NCBI GenBank assembly: GCA_009774375.1 | Contig: VSNO01000048.1 | Span: forward strand, 1 to 26,497 | From: Lachnospiraceae bacterium | Lineage (GTDB): Bacteria > Bacillota > Clostridia > Lachnospirales > Lachnospiraceae | DNA: 26,497 nt | Direction: 5' to 3' | Shown: positions 8,601-16,028 of the stretch, in pieces | How the letters are laid out: each line of letters starts with the position of its first letter | How positions within the stretch are numbered: the first letter of the stretch is position 1 | Notes under the pieces: generated by a model | What the model saw: the letters and a program-made list of their open reading frames with translations, nothing else | Told to the model about the DNA's origin: nothing | Database searches by the model: none | Made by a program: the position numbers and the translations under genes

Positions 8601-9158
8601 GAGAAGCGCATCACGGCAAAGACGTCGGATTTCTATCTCGACGAGGAGACCGGGCTGACGCATGTCCAGGACAATACCAAGGCGACGATCGGCGGCATGA
8701 TCATGGACAAGAAGATCAAGTACACCAAGCAGGATAAGATCATGGCGTTCCTCACGGTGGAGGATCTCGTGGGCAGCATCGAGGTCATCGTGTTTCCGAA
8801 TGCGTATGAGAAGTACTCTTCGAAGCTTTTGGAGGAAAACAAAGTGTTTATCGAGGGCAGGGTGCAGGTGGAGGATGAGCGCGACGGCAAGCTGATCTGC
8901 GAGAATATCTTGTCGTTTGACGAGATCCCGAGAAAGGTATGGCTCAAATTCCCGGATATGAATACATATATCAGCAAGGAGGCGGAGCTTTTCGAGGCGA
9001 TCTATGAATCGGAGGGCATTGACAATGTTGTTATATATATAGAAGAAACACGTCAGAAAAAAGTTCTGCCGCCCAACAGAAACATCAAGGCGGACAGCAC
9101 AGTCCTCGACAAACTCCGCGGTCTGTTCGGTGAGGAGAATGTAAGGGTGGTAAGTTGA
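5700..9158 (+). CDS. dnaE: DNA polymerase III alpha subunit, DnaE type
   Basis: This 1152-residue C-family DNA polymerase acts in chromosome replication. In Firmicutes, DnaE usually extends primers before PolC takes over; PolC is not in this window. The N-terminal PHP domain (about 3-220) opens with HLHVH and includes AITDHG. The palm has PDIDIDF (D397, D399, D401), with the third catalytic aspartate in KMDFLGLRT at about D552; GPGRGSAAGS precedes it. Helix-hairpin-helix and OB-fold regions (OB about 995-1075, GSIEVIVFP) follow, and there is no proofreading exonuclease insertion of the PolC kind. AGGAG (5689-5693) 6 nt before ATG supports the start. A strong terminator follows the gene. The length is typical of the family. 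Confidence 0.97.
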   Translation: MAFTHLHVHTEYSLLDGSNKIKEYVKRVRELGMDSAAITDHGVMYGVIDFYKEAKANGVKPILGCEVYVAPGSRFDKEVGGGEERYHHLVLLAENNAGYANLMKIVSKGFTEGYYYRPRVDMEVLQQYHEGLIALSACLAGEVPRLLAKGLYQEAKKTAQKYEDCFGKGNYFFELQDHGIPEQRTVNTALLRLSRELDIPLVATNDIHYTYKEDAQSHDILLCIQTAKKVSDEDRMRYDGGQYFVKSELEMRELFPYAQQAIDNTAMIADRCNVEIEFGVTKLPKFDVPQGYDSWSYLNKLCTDGLSERYPDDDGEIREKLDYELGVIQKMGYVDYFLIVWDFINWAREHDIPVGPGRGSAAGSIVSYCLHITNIDPIRYSLLFERFLNPERVSMPDIDIDFCYERRQEVIDYVSEKYGHDKVVQIVTFGTMAAKGVIRDVGRALDLPYNYVDGIAKMIPSEGNAPVNITRALEMNPEFRTLYKEDEQVHYLIDMCLRLEGLPRHTSMHAAGVVICQKPADEFVPLSRGSDGAITTQFTMTTIEELGLLKMDFLGLRTLTVIKDAVDNVEKTKGVHIDVDHIDYDDKKVLASLGTGRTDGVFQLESQGMKNFMKELKPQTLEDVIAGISLYRPGPMDFIPAYIKGKNNHDAVTYACPQLEPILAPTYGCIVYQEQVMQIVRDLGGYTLGRSDLVRRAMSKKKAYVMEQERRNFVHGNAEEGVPGCASCGISEEVADQIYGTMMDFAKYAFNKSHAACYAVVAYQTAYLKYYYPVEFMAALLTSVIDNASKVSEYIMVCKSMGIQILPPDINESECGFSVSNGAIRYALNAIKSVGRTVIEGIVEERQAHGDYQNLKDFIERTQHVEMNKRAIENFIKAGAFDSFGATRKQHMSVYATILDSTVHSKRGVTAGQMSLFDIVSEEDKKELEIRMPDVGEYEKELLLSFEKEVLGFYISGHPMQEYQAVWEKRITAKTSDFYLDEETGLTHVQDNTKATIGGMIMDKKIKYTKQDKIMAFLTVEDLVGSIEVIVFPNAYEKYSSKLLEENKVFIEGRVQVEDERDGKLICENILSFDEIPRKVWLKFPDMNTYISKEAELFEAIYESEGIDNVVIYIEETRQKKVLPPNRNIKADSTVLDKLRGLFGEENVRVVS

Positions 9159-9182
9159 TATAGATGATAAGAGTTCAGGATA

Positions 9183-9272
9183 GGACTTTGCACTTTGCTG
9201 CAATGTCCGTAAGAAAATATGGTGGTTGAGAGGCATCAAGCCATCGCGAAGCGATTTTGCATGGCTTGATGC
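9183..9272 (+). repeat. Two stacked inverted repeats after dnaE
   Basis: The first repeat pairs 9183-9192 with 9199-9208 (10 bp, one mismatch). The second pairs 9233-9244 with 9261-9272 (12 bp, perfect), and its apical part holds a small TCGC-GAA-GCGA hairpin. Neither is followed by a T-run; the true terminator comes next. They may protect the dnaE mRNA 3' end or be a dispersed intergenic repeat. Confidence 0.55.
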
Positions 9273-9274
9273 TT

Positions 9275-9311
9275 AACAGTTCAATGTAAATTGAACTGTT
9301 GATATTTTTTT
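9275..9311 (+). terminator. Rho-independent terminator after dnaE
   Basis: A perfect 11-bp stem (9275-9285 with 9290-9300) and a 4-nt loop are followed by a T-run at 9304-9311. It isolates dnaE from pfkA, which has its own promoter just downstream. Confidence 0.85.
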
Positions 9312-9322
9312 GTCAAAGAGTA

Positions 9323-9351
9323 TTGTATTCTTCTAAAAAAAAGGGTACAAT
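9323..9351 (+). promoter_or_regulatory. Promoter of pfkA
   Basis: TTGTAT (9323-9328), a 17-nt spacer and TACAAT (9346-9351) lie directly downstream of the dnaE terminator. This gives a leader of about 65-70 nt before pfkA. Confidence 0.7.
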
Positions 9352-9424
9352 CATTTTAGAAAAAATTATTGGATGATATAAATATAAATGGTGCTGGCAG
9401 GCATTGCATAGGAGGTATGAGGAG

Positions 9425-10399
9425 ATGTCAAAAGAAATCAAGACGATAGGCGTACTGACGAGCGGGGGAGATGCGCCGGGAATGAACGCTGCATTGCGCG
9501 CGGTCGTGAGAAAGGCCCTGACAAACAATGTGAAGGTAAAGGGTATCAAGAGAGGCTACATGGGACTGCTCAACGAGGAGATCGTTGACATGGAGGCATT
9601 CAGTGTAGCGGATATCATTCAGAAGGGCGGTACGATCCTCGGTACGGCGAGATGCCTTGAATTTAAGGAGGAGAACATACAGCAGATGGCAGCGGAGATC
9701 TGCCATAAGCATGGGATCGACGGACTCGTGGTGATCGGCGGCGACGGTTCCTACAGGGGTGCGCAGGGACTCGCGAGACATGGTATCAACACAGTCGGCG
9801 TGCCGGGTACGATCGATCTTGATATTGCGTGTACAGAGTATACGATCGGATTTGATACGGCGATCAACACAGCGATGCAGGCGATCGACAAAGTAAGAGA
9901 TACTTCTTCTTCCCACGAGAGATGTTCCATCATAGAGGTCATGGGAAGACATGCCGGGTATATAGCGCTCTGGACAGGTGTCGCAAACGGCGCAGAGGAT
10001 ATTCTGATTCCTGAAAAATATGATTATGATGAGCAGGAGCTGATCAATAATATCGTTCGGAGCAGGAAGAAGGGAAAGACACACCACATCATCATCAATG
10101 CCGAGGGTATCGGACACTCCACATCGATGGCGAGGCGGATCGAAGCCGCGACCGGCGTGGAGACGCGCGCGACTATTCTCGGATACCTGCAGCGCGGCGG
10201 CAATCCGACCTGTAAGGACAGGTTCTATGCGTCGATCATGGGTGCCTATGCGGCGGATATCCTCTGTGATGGCAAGTCAAACAGAGTGGTTGCCTACAAG
10301 CATGGTGCGTTCGTGGATTATGATATTGAGGAAGCGCTCAATATGAAGAAGACGATCGATGAGTATCAGTTTGAGATTTGCAGGAAATTGTCGATGTAA
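9425..10399 (+). CDS. pfkA: ATP-dependent 6-phosphofructokinase
   Basis: This enzyme phosphorylates fructose 6-phosphate to fructose 1,6-bisphosphate, the committed step of glycolysis, in the cytosol. The 324-residue length matches bacterial PfkA. The nucleotide site GGDAPGMNAALR lies near residue 12 and GGDGSYRGA near 103. Glycines at the positions that distinguish ATP from pyrophosphate users (GGDGS and VPGT) argue for ATP. The catalytic loop reads GTIDLDI instead of the textbook GTIDNDI; both aspartates remain. HERCSIIEVMGRHAGY contributes to the sugar-phosphate site. The start at 9425 is supported by GGAGGT (9411-9416) 8 nt upstream. It has its own promoter and terminator, and follows dnaE, a familiar order in Clostridia. 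Confidence 0.96.
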   Translation: MSKEIKTIGVLTSGGDAPGMNAALRAVVRKALTNNVKVKGIKRGYMGLLNEEIVDMEAFSVADIIQKGGTILGTARCLEFKEENIQQMAAEICHKHGIDGLVVIGGDGSYRGAQGLARHGINTVGVPGTIDLDIACTEYTIGFDTAINTAMQAIDKVRDTSSSHERCSIIEVMGRHAGYIALWTGVANGAEDILIPEKYDYDEQELINNIVRSRKKGKTHHIIINAEGIGHSTSMARRIEAATGVETRATILGYLQRGGNPTCKDRFYASIMGAYAADILCDGKSNRVVAYKHGAFVDYDIEEALNMKKTIDEYQFEICRKLSM

Positions 10400-10416
10400 T
10401 ATGAATGATCGAGATG

Positions 10417-10456
10417 AAAAAGGAAAGCCGGGTGAGTAGGACCTGGCTTTCTTTTT
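10417..10456 (+). terminator. Rho-independent terminator after pfkA
   Basis: The stem 10423-10433 pairs with 10441-10451 (11 bp, one G-U pair) around a 7-nt loop. It is preceded by an A-rich stretch and followed by TTTTT (10452-10456). Confidence 0.85.
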
Positions 10457-10529
10457 ACAGATTGTTTTCTTTTATAAAGGTGATAAGACTGGCTTGCCAT
10501 GAAAATTTAAGAAAAGGAATCATAGGGTC

Positions 10530-11888
10530 ATGGGGTTAGAGTTTAAGAAAAAGAAGATTACGGCAAGGAAGTCCACAACCAGATTGATCGCATCGGGCTT
10601 TGCGCTGATCATTCTGACAGGGGCTTTGCTGCTCACGCTGCCCATAGCGAACAGATCAGGCCATGGAAATCTGTTAAATTCACTGTTTACAGCGACGTCA
10701 GCGACTTGTGTCACGGGGCTTATCGTTGCGGATACTTACCAGAACTGGACGATCTTTGGGCAGCTTGTCATACTGTGTATGATACAGGTCGGAGGACTGG
10801 GATTCATGACGATCGGTGCCTACATCTCGGTGCTGCTCAAGAAGCGCATCGGACTGCAGGAGAGGGAACAGCTGCAGGAGAGTGTCAACACGCTTGAAAT
10901 AGCGGGGGTTGTCCGGCTTGTCAAAAAGATCGTGCAGGGAGCGTTCTGTATAGAGGGACTGGGAGCGGTGCTGCTGGCGTGCAGATTCATTCCACGGTTT
11001 GGCGCTGTGAGAGGGATTTATTTTTCCGTATTTCATGCGGTTTCTGCTTTCTGCAACGGCGGATTTGACCTGATGGGGGTAAACGAGGCATACTCCTCGC
11101 TTGTCGCGTTCGAGGGGGATATCGTTGTAAACCTCGTCGTTGTCACACTGATCCTTGTCGGCGGCATCGGTTTTATCGTGTGGGATGATGTGGCGCGCCA
11201 CAAATGGCATTTCAGAAAATATCTGCTGCACAGCAAGATCGTGATCACGACGACGCTGGTCCTGACGGTCGTGGGAACAGTTCTGTTTCTGATCACGGAG
11301 GATCAGGCGGCATTTGCGGGAATGGATCCGCTCGAGAAATTTTTGGGCGCGCTGTTTTCATCTGTTACGCCGAGGACGGCAGGTTTTAACTCTGTCGACA
11401 CTGCGGCGCTGTCCAATGCCGGAAAAGTCCTGACAATGGTCATGATGTTCATCGGAGGGAGTCCGGGATCCACGGCGGGCGGCGTCAAGACGACGTCGAT
11501 GATCGTGCTGTTGTCCTATGCGGGAGCCATGGTGCTGAACAGGGAGGACATCAATCTCTTTGGGAGACGATTGTCCGACGAGGTGGTAAAAAAGGCAAAT
11601 GCGGTCGTCATCATCAATTCAACGCTGACGATCATAGCGACTCTGGTAATCATGACATTACAGCCGTTATTGAATTTTGAGGATGTGTTGTTCGAAGTCC
11701 TCTCAGCGATCGGTACGGCGGGTATGTCCGTGGGGATCACAAGAGATCTGAATATAATATCACGCGTTATCATAATGGTACTGATGTACTGCGGGCGGTT
11801 GGGAAGCCTTTCCTTTGCGCTGATCTTTGCGCAGAAGAGGATCTCGGCGTCTGTCCGGCAGCCGCAGGAAAAGATCATCGTGGGTTGA
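10530..11888 (+). CDS. Potassium uptake channel subunit, TrkH/KtrB family
   Basis: This 452-residue integral membrane protein is the ion-conducting subunit of a Trk/Ktr potassium uptake system. It has the four-fold M1-P-M2 repeat of the superfamily. Filter-like segments are TSATCVTGL (about 57-64), FCNGGFD (about 173), TPRTAGFN (about 280) and GTAGMSVG (about 395). The basic N-terminus (FKKKKITARK) is cytosolic. The ribosome-binding site is mediocre: AAGGA at 10514-10518, 11 nt before the ATG, with no better start nearby. The regulatory NAD-binding subunit follows after 32 nt, so the pair is probably an operon. The size and the paired KtrA-like partner favour the KtrAB type, but I leave the symbol open because annotators use trkH and ktrB interchangeably. 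Confidence 0.92.
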   Translation: MGLEFKKKKITARKSTTRLIASGFALIILTGALLLTLPIANRSGHGNLLNSLFTATSATCVTGLIVADTYQNWTIFGQLVILCMIQVGGLGFMTIGAYISVLLKKRIGLQEREQLQESVNTLEIAGVVRLVKKIVQGAFCIEGLGAVLLACRFIPRFGAVRGIYFSVFHAVSAFCNGGFDLMGVNEAYSSLVAFEGDIVVNLVVVTLILVGGIGFIVWDDVARHKWHFRKYLLHSKIVITTTLVLTVVGTVLFLITEDQAAFAGMDPLEKFLGALFSSVTPRTAGFNSVDTAALSNAGKVLTMVMMFIGGSPGSTAGGVKTTSMIVLLSYAGAMVLNREDINLFGRRLSDEVVKKANAVVIINSTLTIIATLVIMTLQPLLNFEDVLFEVLSAIGTAGMSVGITRDLNIISRVIIMVLMYCGRLGSLSFALIFAQKRISASVRQPQEKIIVG

Positions 11889-11920
11889 TAAATGTGAGAA
11901 GAATATCTAGGAGGTAGGGA

Positions 11921-12616
11921 ATGAAATCAATATTGATCATAGGAATGGGGCGTTTCGGACATCATCTGGCTGCCAATTTTCTGGAGAACGGCCATGATGT
12001 CATGATCGTGGATGAGGACGAGGAAAAGCTGGAAGACATGGTTCCGTATGCGACAAGTACCAGGATCGGGGACTGTACGAGCGAGGAGGTGCTAAAGAGC
12101 ATCGGAGTCCGCAATTTCGATGTCGTGTTTGTCTGTATCGGTACTAATTTTCAGAGTAGTCTGGAGATCACAAGTCTTGTGAAGGAGCTTGGGGCCACGC
12201 GGGTGGTCAGCAAGACGACCAGGGATATCCAGGCAAAGTTTTTGTTGAGAAATGGTGCGGATGAGGTCATTTATCCGGATAAGGATATCGCGGAGAAATG
12301 GGCGGAGCGCTACAGCCTTGATAATATTTTTGACTACATCGACCTGCCGGGAGCCTTTGGGATCTACGAGATGCCGCCGCTCAGGGAGTGGGTCGGCAGG
12401 AGCATCAGGGAGTCCGACATCGCTGCAAAATACAAGATATCCATACTCGGCATTAAAAAAAAGCATGAGGAGGAGATGAGTGTGATGCCGTCGGCTGACT
12501 ACATTATCAGGGATACGGACCACCTGATGGTGATGGCTGGCAACGAGGTGGCAGAACGGCTCCTGGAGCAGAACAGGCACAATTTTGCCAAGGCAGCCCT
12601 GGAAAGGAAACGGTAG
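11921..12616 (+). CDS. Trk/Ktr potassium uptake regulatory subunit (RCK protein)
   Basis: This 231-residue cytoplasmic protein gates the upstream channel. An N-terminal RCK/Rossmann domain (about 1-130) has the nucleotide-binding GMGRFG (G8, G10, G13) with D31 at the end of strand 2, and a C-terminal RCK_C domain covers about 140-225. The single RCK pair matches KtrA; classical E. coli-type TrkA is a double-length protein. In the family it binds ATP/ADP or NAD(H), and related proteins respond to c-di-AMP, which the sequence here does not prove. AGGAGG (11909-11914) 6 nt upstream supports the start. The SPOUT methyltransferase begins only 8 nt downstream, so the two are likely co-transcribed. 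Confidence 0.93.
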   Translation: MKSILIIGMGRFGHHLAANFLENGHDVMIVDEDEEKLEDMVPYATSTRIGDCTSEEVLKSIGVRNFDVVFVCIGTNFQSSLEITSLVKELGATRVVSKTTRDIQAKFLLRNGADEVIYPDKDIAEKWAERYSLDNIFDYIDLPGAFGIYEMPPLREWVGRSIRESDIAAKYKISILGIKKKHEEEMSVMPSADYIIRDTDHLMVMAGNEVAERLLEQNRHNFAKAALERKR

Positions 12617-12624
12617 ATTCAGAT

Positions 12625-13464
12625 ATGATATCAAGCACAGCAAACAGTAAGGTAAAAAGACTCGCGGCGCTGGTTCAGAAGGCGAAAATGCGCAGGGAAG
12701 AACAGCTTTTTGTCGTGGAGGGAGTCCGTATGTTCTGCGAGGCGCCCATCCAATGGATCAGGGAGGTGTATGTGTCGGAATCGTTTTTGCGGAAAGCGGA
12801 GCAGAATGTTCCGGACAAGAATGCTCCGGGGATCAGGGATCGTCTGAAGAAATGTCACTATGAGGTGTTTGCGGACGACGTATTTAAGAAGGTATCTGAC
12901 ACGCAGACGCCGCAGGGAGTCCTCTGTGTGCTCGCCATGCCGCGCTATGTGCTGGCGGACTGCGTTGACAGATGGATGACGGATCGGATCCCGCTCCTCA
13001 TTCTCCTTGAAGATCTGCAGGATCCGGGAAATCTGGGAACGATCCTGCGCGCGGGTGAGGGCGCAGGTGTCGATGGGGTGATCATGACGAGACAGACAGT
13101 GGACCTGTTTAATCCCAAGGTCATTCGCGCGACGATGGGATCGATATACAGGCTTCCGTTTTTTGTCGTGGACGATCTGGGCGGGACGATCGATCATCTG
13201 AGGGATAAGGGCGTCCGGGTCTATGCGGCGCAGCTGCACGGCGGTACGGACTACGACGAGCCGGATTACACGGAGCCGTCTGCTTTTCTGATCGGAAATG
13301 AAGGAAACGGACTTCGGCGTGAGACTGCGGAGCGGGCATCGCAGTACATAAGGATCCCCATGGCGGGACAGGTCGAGTCGCTCAACGCGGCGGCGGCAGC
13401 AACGATACTGATGTATGAGGCGGCGCGGCAGCATCGCAGGAAAACATTAAAAAAGGTCAAGTGA
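12625..13464 (+). CDS. SPOUT-family (TrmH/SpoU) RNA 2'-O-methyltransferase
   Basis: The 279-residue protein transfers a methyl group from S-adenosylmethionine to a ribose 2'-OH in rRNA or tRNA; the exact nucleotide cannot be told from sequence. An N-terminal substrate-binding domain opens VKRLAALVQKAKMR and FVVEG. The SpoU domain then shows DLQDPGNLGTILRAGEGAG (about 129-147), LIGNEGNGL (about 221) and a SAM-binding knot region ESLNAAAAA (about 251). The start ATG at 12625 fits the family N-terminus but has no good Shine-Dalgarno, so translation may depend on coupling to the potassium regulator gene ending 8 nt before. proC follows after 23 nt. RlmB- or TsnR-like names would be over-precise. 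Confidence 0.9.
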   Translation: MISSTANSKVKRLAALVQKAKMRREEQLFVVEGVRMFCEAPIQWIREVYVSESFLRKAEQNVPDKNAPGIRDRLKKCHYEVFADDVFKKVSDTQTPQGVLCVLAMPRYVLADCVDRWMTDRIPLLILLEDLQDPGNLGTILRAGEGAGVDGVIMTRQTVDLFNPKVIRATMGSIYRLPFFVVDDLGGTIDHLRDKGVRVYAAQLHGGTDYDEPDYTEPSAFLIGNEGNGLRRETAERASQYIRIPMAGQVESLNAAAAATILMYEAARQHRRKTLKKVK

Positions 13465-13487
13465 AAGATCGGGAAGGAATATGAGAG

Positions 13488-14300
13488 ATGAAAATAGGTT
13501 TTATCGGACTCGGTAATATGGCGGCGGCGATGATCGGGGGAATGCTCGGGACAGGCGCGTTCCATGCGGAGGAGATCGTCGGCTCTGCCAGGACGCAGGA
13601 GACGGCGGACAGGATCCGCAGACAGTACGGCATCGCCGCCGGGACGGACAACAGAGAGACCGCCGGACAGGCGGATGTGCTGATCCTCGCTGTGAAGCCG
13701 GTATTTATGCCGGAGGTGATCGCGGAGGTCAGGGATCTCGTGGATGGGGAAAGGACGCTGGTGATCTCCATCGCGGCAGGCAGGTCGATCGACTGGATCG
13801 AAAAAGAATTTGGAAAAACACTTCGGATCATTCGCTGTATGCCGAACACGCCCGCCATGGTGGGTGAGGGCTGTACCTGTGTCTGCTTGAAAGAAACGTT
13901 TTCTGACCGGTGTGTCTATGATAACGACAGGGAGCTTGCGCTCCGGATCATGAACAGCTTTGGCAAGGCGAGTATTCTTCCCGAACGTCTGATGGATGCT
14001 TTTATCGGTGTGGCGGGGAGTGCGCCTGCATATGTATTTCTTTTTATCGAGGCGATGGCGGATGCGGCTGTCATGGCGGGGATGCCGAGAAAGCAGGCGT
14101 ATGAGTTTGCATCGCAGTCCGTGCTTGGCAGTGCAAAAATGGTGCTTGAGACGGGAAGACATCCGGGAGAGCTCAAGGACATGGTGTGCTCGCCGGCAGG
14201 AACGACGATCGAGGCGGTCAGGGTGCTGGAGGAGAAAGGGATGCGCGCGGCGGTCATCGACGCGATCCAGGCATGTGTGGATAAAGCGGGGAACATGTGA
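13488..14300 (+). CDS. proC: Pyrroline-5-carboxylate reductase
   Basis: This cytosolic enzyme makes the last step of proline synthesis, reducing pyrroline-5-carboxylate with NAD(P)H. The 270-residue length is standard. The N-terminal Rossmann motif is FIGLGNMAAA (G7, G9). The C-terminal family signature, around CSPAGTTIEAVRVLEEKG (about 234-251), is well conserved, and AGSAPAYVFLFIEAM supplies the dimerisation helix. The start at 13488 has AAGGA (13474-13478) 9 nt upstream. proA and proB are not in the window. It is probably the last gene of the potassium/methyltransferase transcript. I see no convincing terminator after it. Confidence 0.95.
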   Translation: MKIGFIGLGNMAAAMIGGMLGTGAFHAEEIVGSARTQETADRIRRQYGIAAGTDNRETAGQADVLILAVKPVFMPEVIAEVRDLVDGERTLVISIAAGRSIDWIEKEFGKTLRIIRCMPNTPAMVGEGCTCVCLKETFSDRCVYDNDRELALRIMNSFGKASILPERLMDAFIGVAGSAPAYVFLFIEAMADAAVMAGMPRKQAYEFASQSVLGSAKMVLETGRHPGELKDMVCSPAGTTIEAVRVLEEKGMRAAVIDAIQACVDKAGNM

Positions 14301-14352
14301 AGACGGCTGAAATAAAAAACGCATGATATCTTTATAATCTCAAAAAACAGGG

Positions 14353-14377
14353 GTTCGAGACTTGACAAGTCGCGAAC
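14353..14377 (+). promoter_or_regulatory. Operator-like dyad over the -35 box
   Basis: An imperfect 11-bp inverted repeat with a 3-nt centre (14353-14363 and 14367-14377; outer arms GTTCG and CGAAC, inner arms GACTT and AAGTC with a single mismatch between them) covers the -35 box of the downstream promoter. Its position suits a repressor site; no known regulator is assigned. Confidence 0.35.
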
Positions 14378-14390
14378 TCTTTGCTATTAT
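14362..14390 (+). promoter_or_regulatory. Strong promoter of the cell-wall hydrolase gene
   Basis: A perfect TTGACA (14362-14367), a 17-nt spacer and TATTAT (14385-14390) give a near-consensus vegetative promoter. The leader to the start codon is about 125 nt and AT-rich. It contains an ACAAATA/TATTTGT inverted repeat (14412-14430) and TGTTAA/TGTAAT direct repeats (14407-14424). Confidence 0.85.
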
Positions 14391-14523
14391 ATAAAATCGT
14401 AATAGGTGTTAACAAATATGTAATATTTGTCGATAAAATGTAAAACAAGAGTAATCATTGATAGGTCAATTGTTACAGGGTTATGGACAGATAACATATT
14501 GATAACAGGAAATGGAGCAGGTT

Positions 14524-15840
14524 ATGAAGACAAATTGTAAAAAGTGGAAATATCTGTTGTGCATCACAGCAGTTACGACCGCGTTTGCGTCCATTCCGTT
14601 CAGCACACAGGCGGCAGACACGCAGGTGAGCCTGACGGATCACACGGACAAAAAACAGGAAACCACATCAGACAAGATGAATTCAGCAGAGAACAAGAAT
14701 CAGTCAATGGTAACAGCAGGAGCGGCAGATATCCTGGATGCGATGGTTCTGAATACAGTGACCACGGAATTTACGGATGGAAGCGTTCCAAAGGTAGTGG
14801 ACTCAGATGCTTCAGATGCAAATGACGCGAATATCGTGGATCACACAACGATGGTAAACAGTGCGAGCGATCTGATCGCAGAGGATCAGGAGGCGCACGT
14901 TTCGACAAAGGGCGAGGCGCTGTCTGCGTTCGCAAAGGGCATGATGGTGTTACAGCCCAAGATCGAGCCGGAGTCGACCCTTGTGATGGCGAAGGTCAAT
15001 GAGTATGTCAATATCAGACTGGATGCGGATCAGGATTCGGAGAAGGTCGGCGTGCTCTACAAGGACTGCGGCGGAGATGTCATAGAGAAAAACGACGAGT
15101 GGACGAAGATCAGATCCGGTGATGTCACCGGGTGGATCAAGAATCAATATTTATACTTTGGAAAAGAAGCGGAGGAGATCGCTAAGGATGTGGGTGTTCT
15201 CACAGCGTACTCCGAGACTGAGACGCTCAGAGTACGCATGGAGCCGAGCCTGGATGCCGGTATAGTCGGCCTTCTCGCAGACGGTCAGGCAGTGGAAGCG
15301 ATCGCTGAGGAAGGCGACTGGGTGAAGGTCAGCTACGAGGGCGAGACAGGGTTTGTGTCGGCAGAGTATGTCCGGGTAGAGTTCGGTATCGACACGGCGG
15401 AATCCATGGAGGCGATCCGTGCGAGGGAGGAAGCTGAGCGCGCAAGGGCGAAGGCTGAGGCGGAGTCCAGAAGAGTCCAGCAGAAGGAAGCGGTGATCGC
15501 ATCGGCATCAGAGCTCGAGATCCTCGCGGCGCTGATCCAGTGTGAGGCGGGCGGAGAGCCCTATGAAGGACAGGTGGCAGTCGGCGCTGTCGTTATGAAC
15601 AGAGTGCGCTGCGGGGGTTATCCCAATAACATTACAGATGTTATCTATGCATCGGGGCAGTTTGTGCCCGCGTCGGGAGGACGTATGGAGTCGCTGATCC
15701 TGAATAAGACGACGAAGGCTTCCTGCATACAGGCGGCACAGGAGGCGATCAACGGTGCCTGCAATGTCGGAGATGCGCTGCATTTCCGCAGGAACAACGG
15801 CAGGGACGGACTGGTGATCGGAAATCATGTGTTCTGGTAG
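14524..15840 (+). CDS. Secreted cell-wall hydrolase with two SH3 domains (SleB-like)
   Basis: The 438-residue protein has a Sec signal peptide (basic KKWK, hydrophobic core, cleavage near STQA-ADT). A polar, low-complexity region follows, then two bacterial SH3 domains (about 152-209 and 224-285) likely to bind the cell wall, a charged alanine-rich helix (about 290-324), and a C-terminal hydrolase_2 domain of the SleB/CwlJ type (about 328-438). The predicted catalytic glutamate is E341 in CEAGGEPYEGQ. SleB-like enzymes cut peptidoglycan during spore germination or growth; the SH3 domains and vegetative promoter suggest a growth role, an inference. The start at 14524 has GGAG (14514-14517) 6 nt upstream; an in-frame ATG at 14512 has no usable ribosome-binding site. 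Monocistronic: strong promoter before, terminator after. Confidence 0.9.
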   Translation: MKTNCKKWKYLLCITAVTTAFASIPFSTQAADTQVSLTDHTDKKQETTSDKMNSAENKNQSMVTAGAADILDAMVLNTVTTEFTDGSVPKVVDSDASDANDANIVDHTTMVNSASDLIAEDQEAHVSTKGEALSAFAKGMMVLQPKIEPESTLVMAKVNEYVNIRLDADQDSEKVGVLYKDCGGDVIEKNDEWTKIRSGDVTGWIKNQYLYFGKEAEEIAKDVGVLTAYSETETLRVRMEPSLDAGIVGLLADGQAVEAIAEEGDWVKVSYEGETGFVSAEYVRVEFGIDTAESMEAIRAREEAERARAKAEAESRRVQQKEAVIASASELEILAALIQCEAGGEPYEGQVAVGAVVMNRVRCGGYPNNITDVIYASGQFVPASGGRMESLILNKTTKASCIQAAQEAINGACNVGDALHFRRNNGRDGLVIGNHVFW

Positions 15841-15876
15841 AAAACAGCCTGCAGGAGATCAATAGAAATTCGTGGG

Positions 15877-15908
15877 AAAGCGTAGTTCAGAAAAGAACTG
15901 CGCTTTTT
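15877..15908 (+). terminator. Rho-independent terminator after the cell-wall hydrolase gene
   Basis: Segment 15877-15888 pairs with 15895-15906 (one G-U pair) around a 6-nt loop and runs into TTTTT (15904-15908). Confidence 0.85.
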
Positions 15909-15909
15909 C

Positions 15910-15938
15910 TTGCCCCTTTCGGATAAATGTAGTAGAAT
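15910..15938 (+). promoter_or_regulatory. Promoter of argF
   Basis: TTGCCC (15910-15915), a 17-nt spacer and TAGAAT (15933-15938) begin directly after the preceding terminator. The leader of about 85 nt shows no obvious riboswitch or arginine-repressor box. Confidence 0.6.
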
Positions 15939-16028
15939 ACAGATATTGGTAAAACGCAGACGGATATCAGCACGGTCTGGCATCGCCGAACAGCAATTGC
16001 GGATCAACGTGTATGGAGGAAAGATGAG

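Noticed and set aside
14353..14377. LexA (SOS) box at the hydrolase promoter
   Set aside because: The LexA box of Firmicutes has GAAC before GTTC with a 4-nt gap; here the halves are in the opposite order and 15 nt apart.
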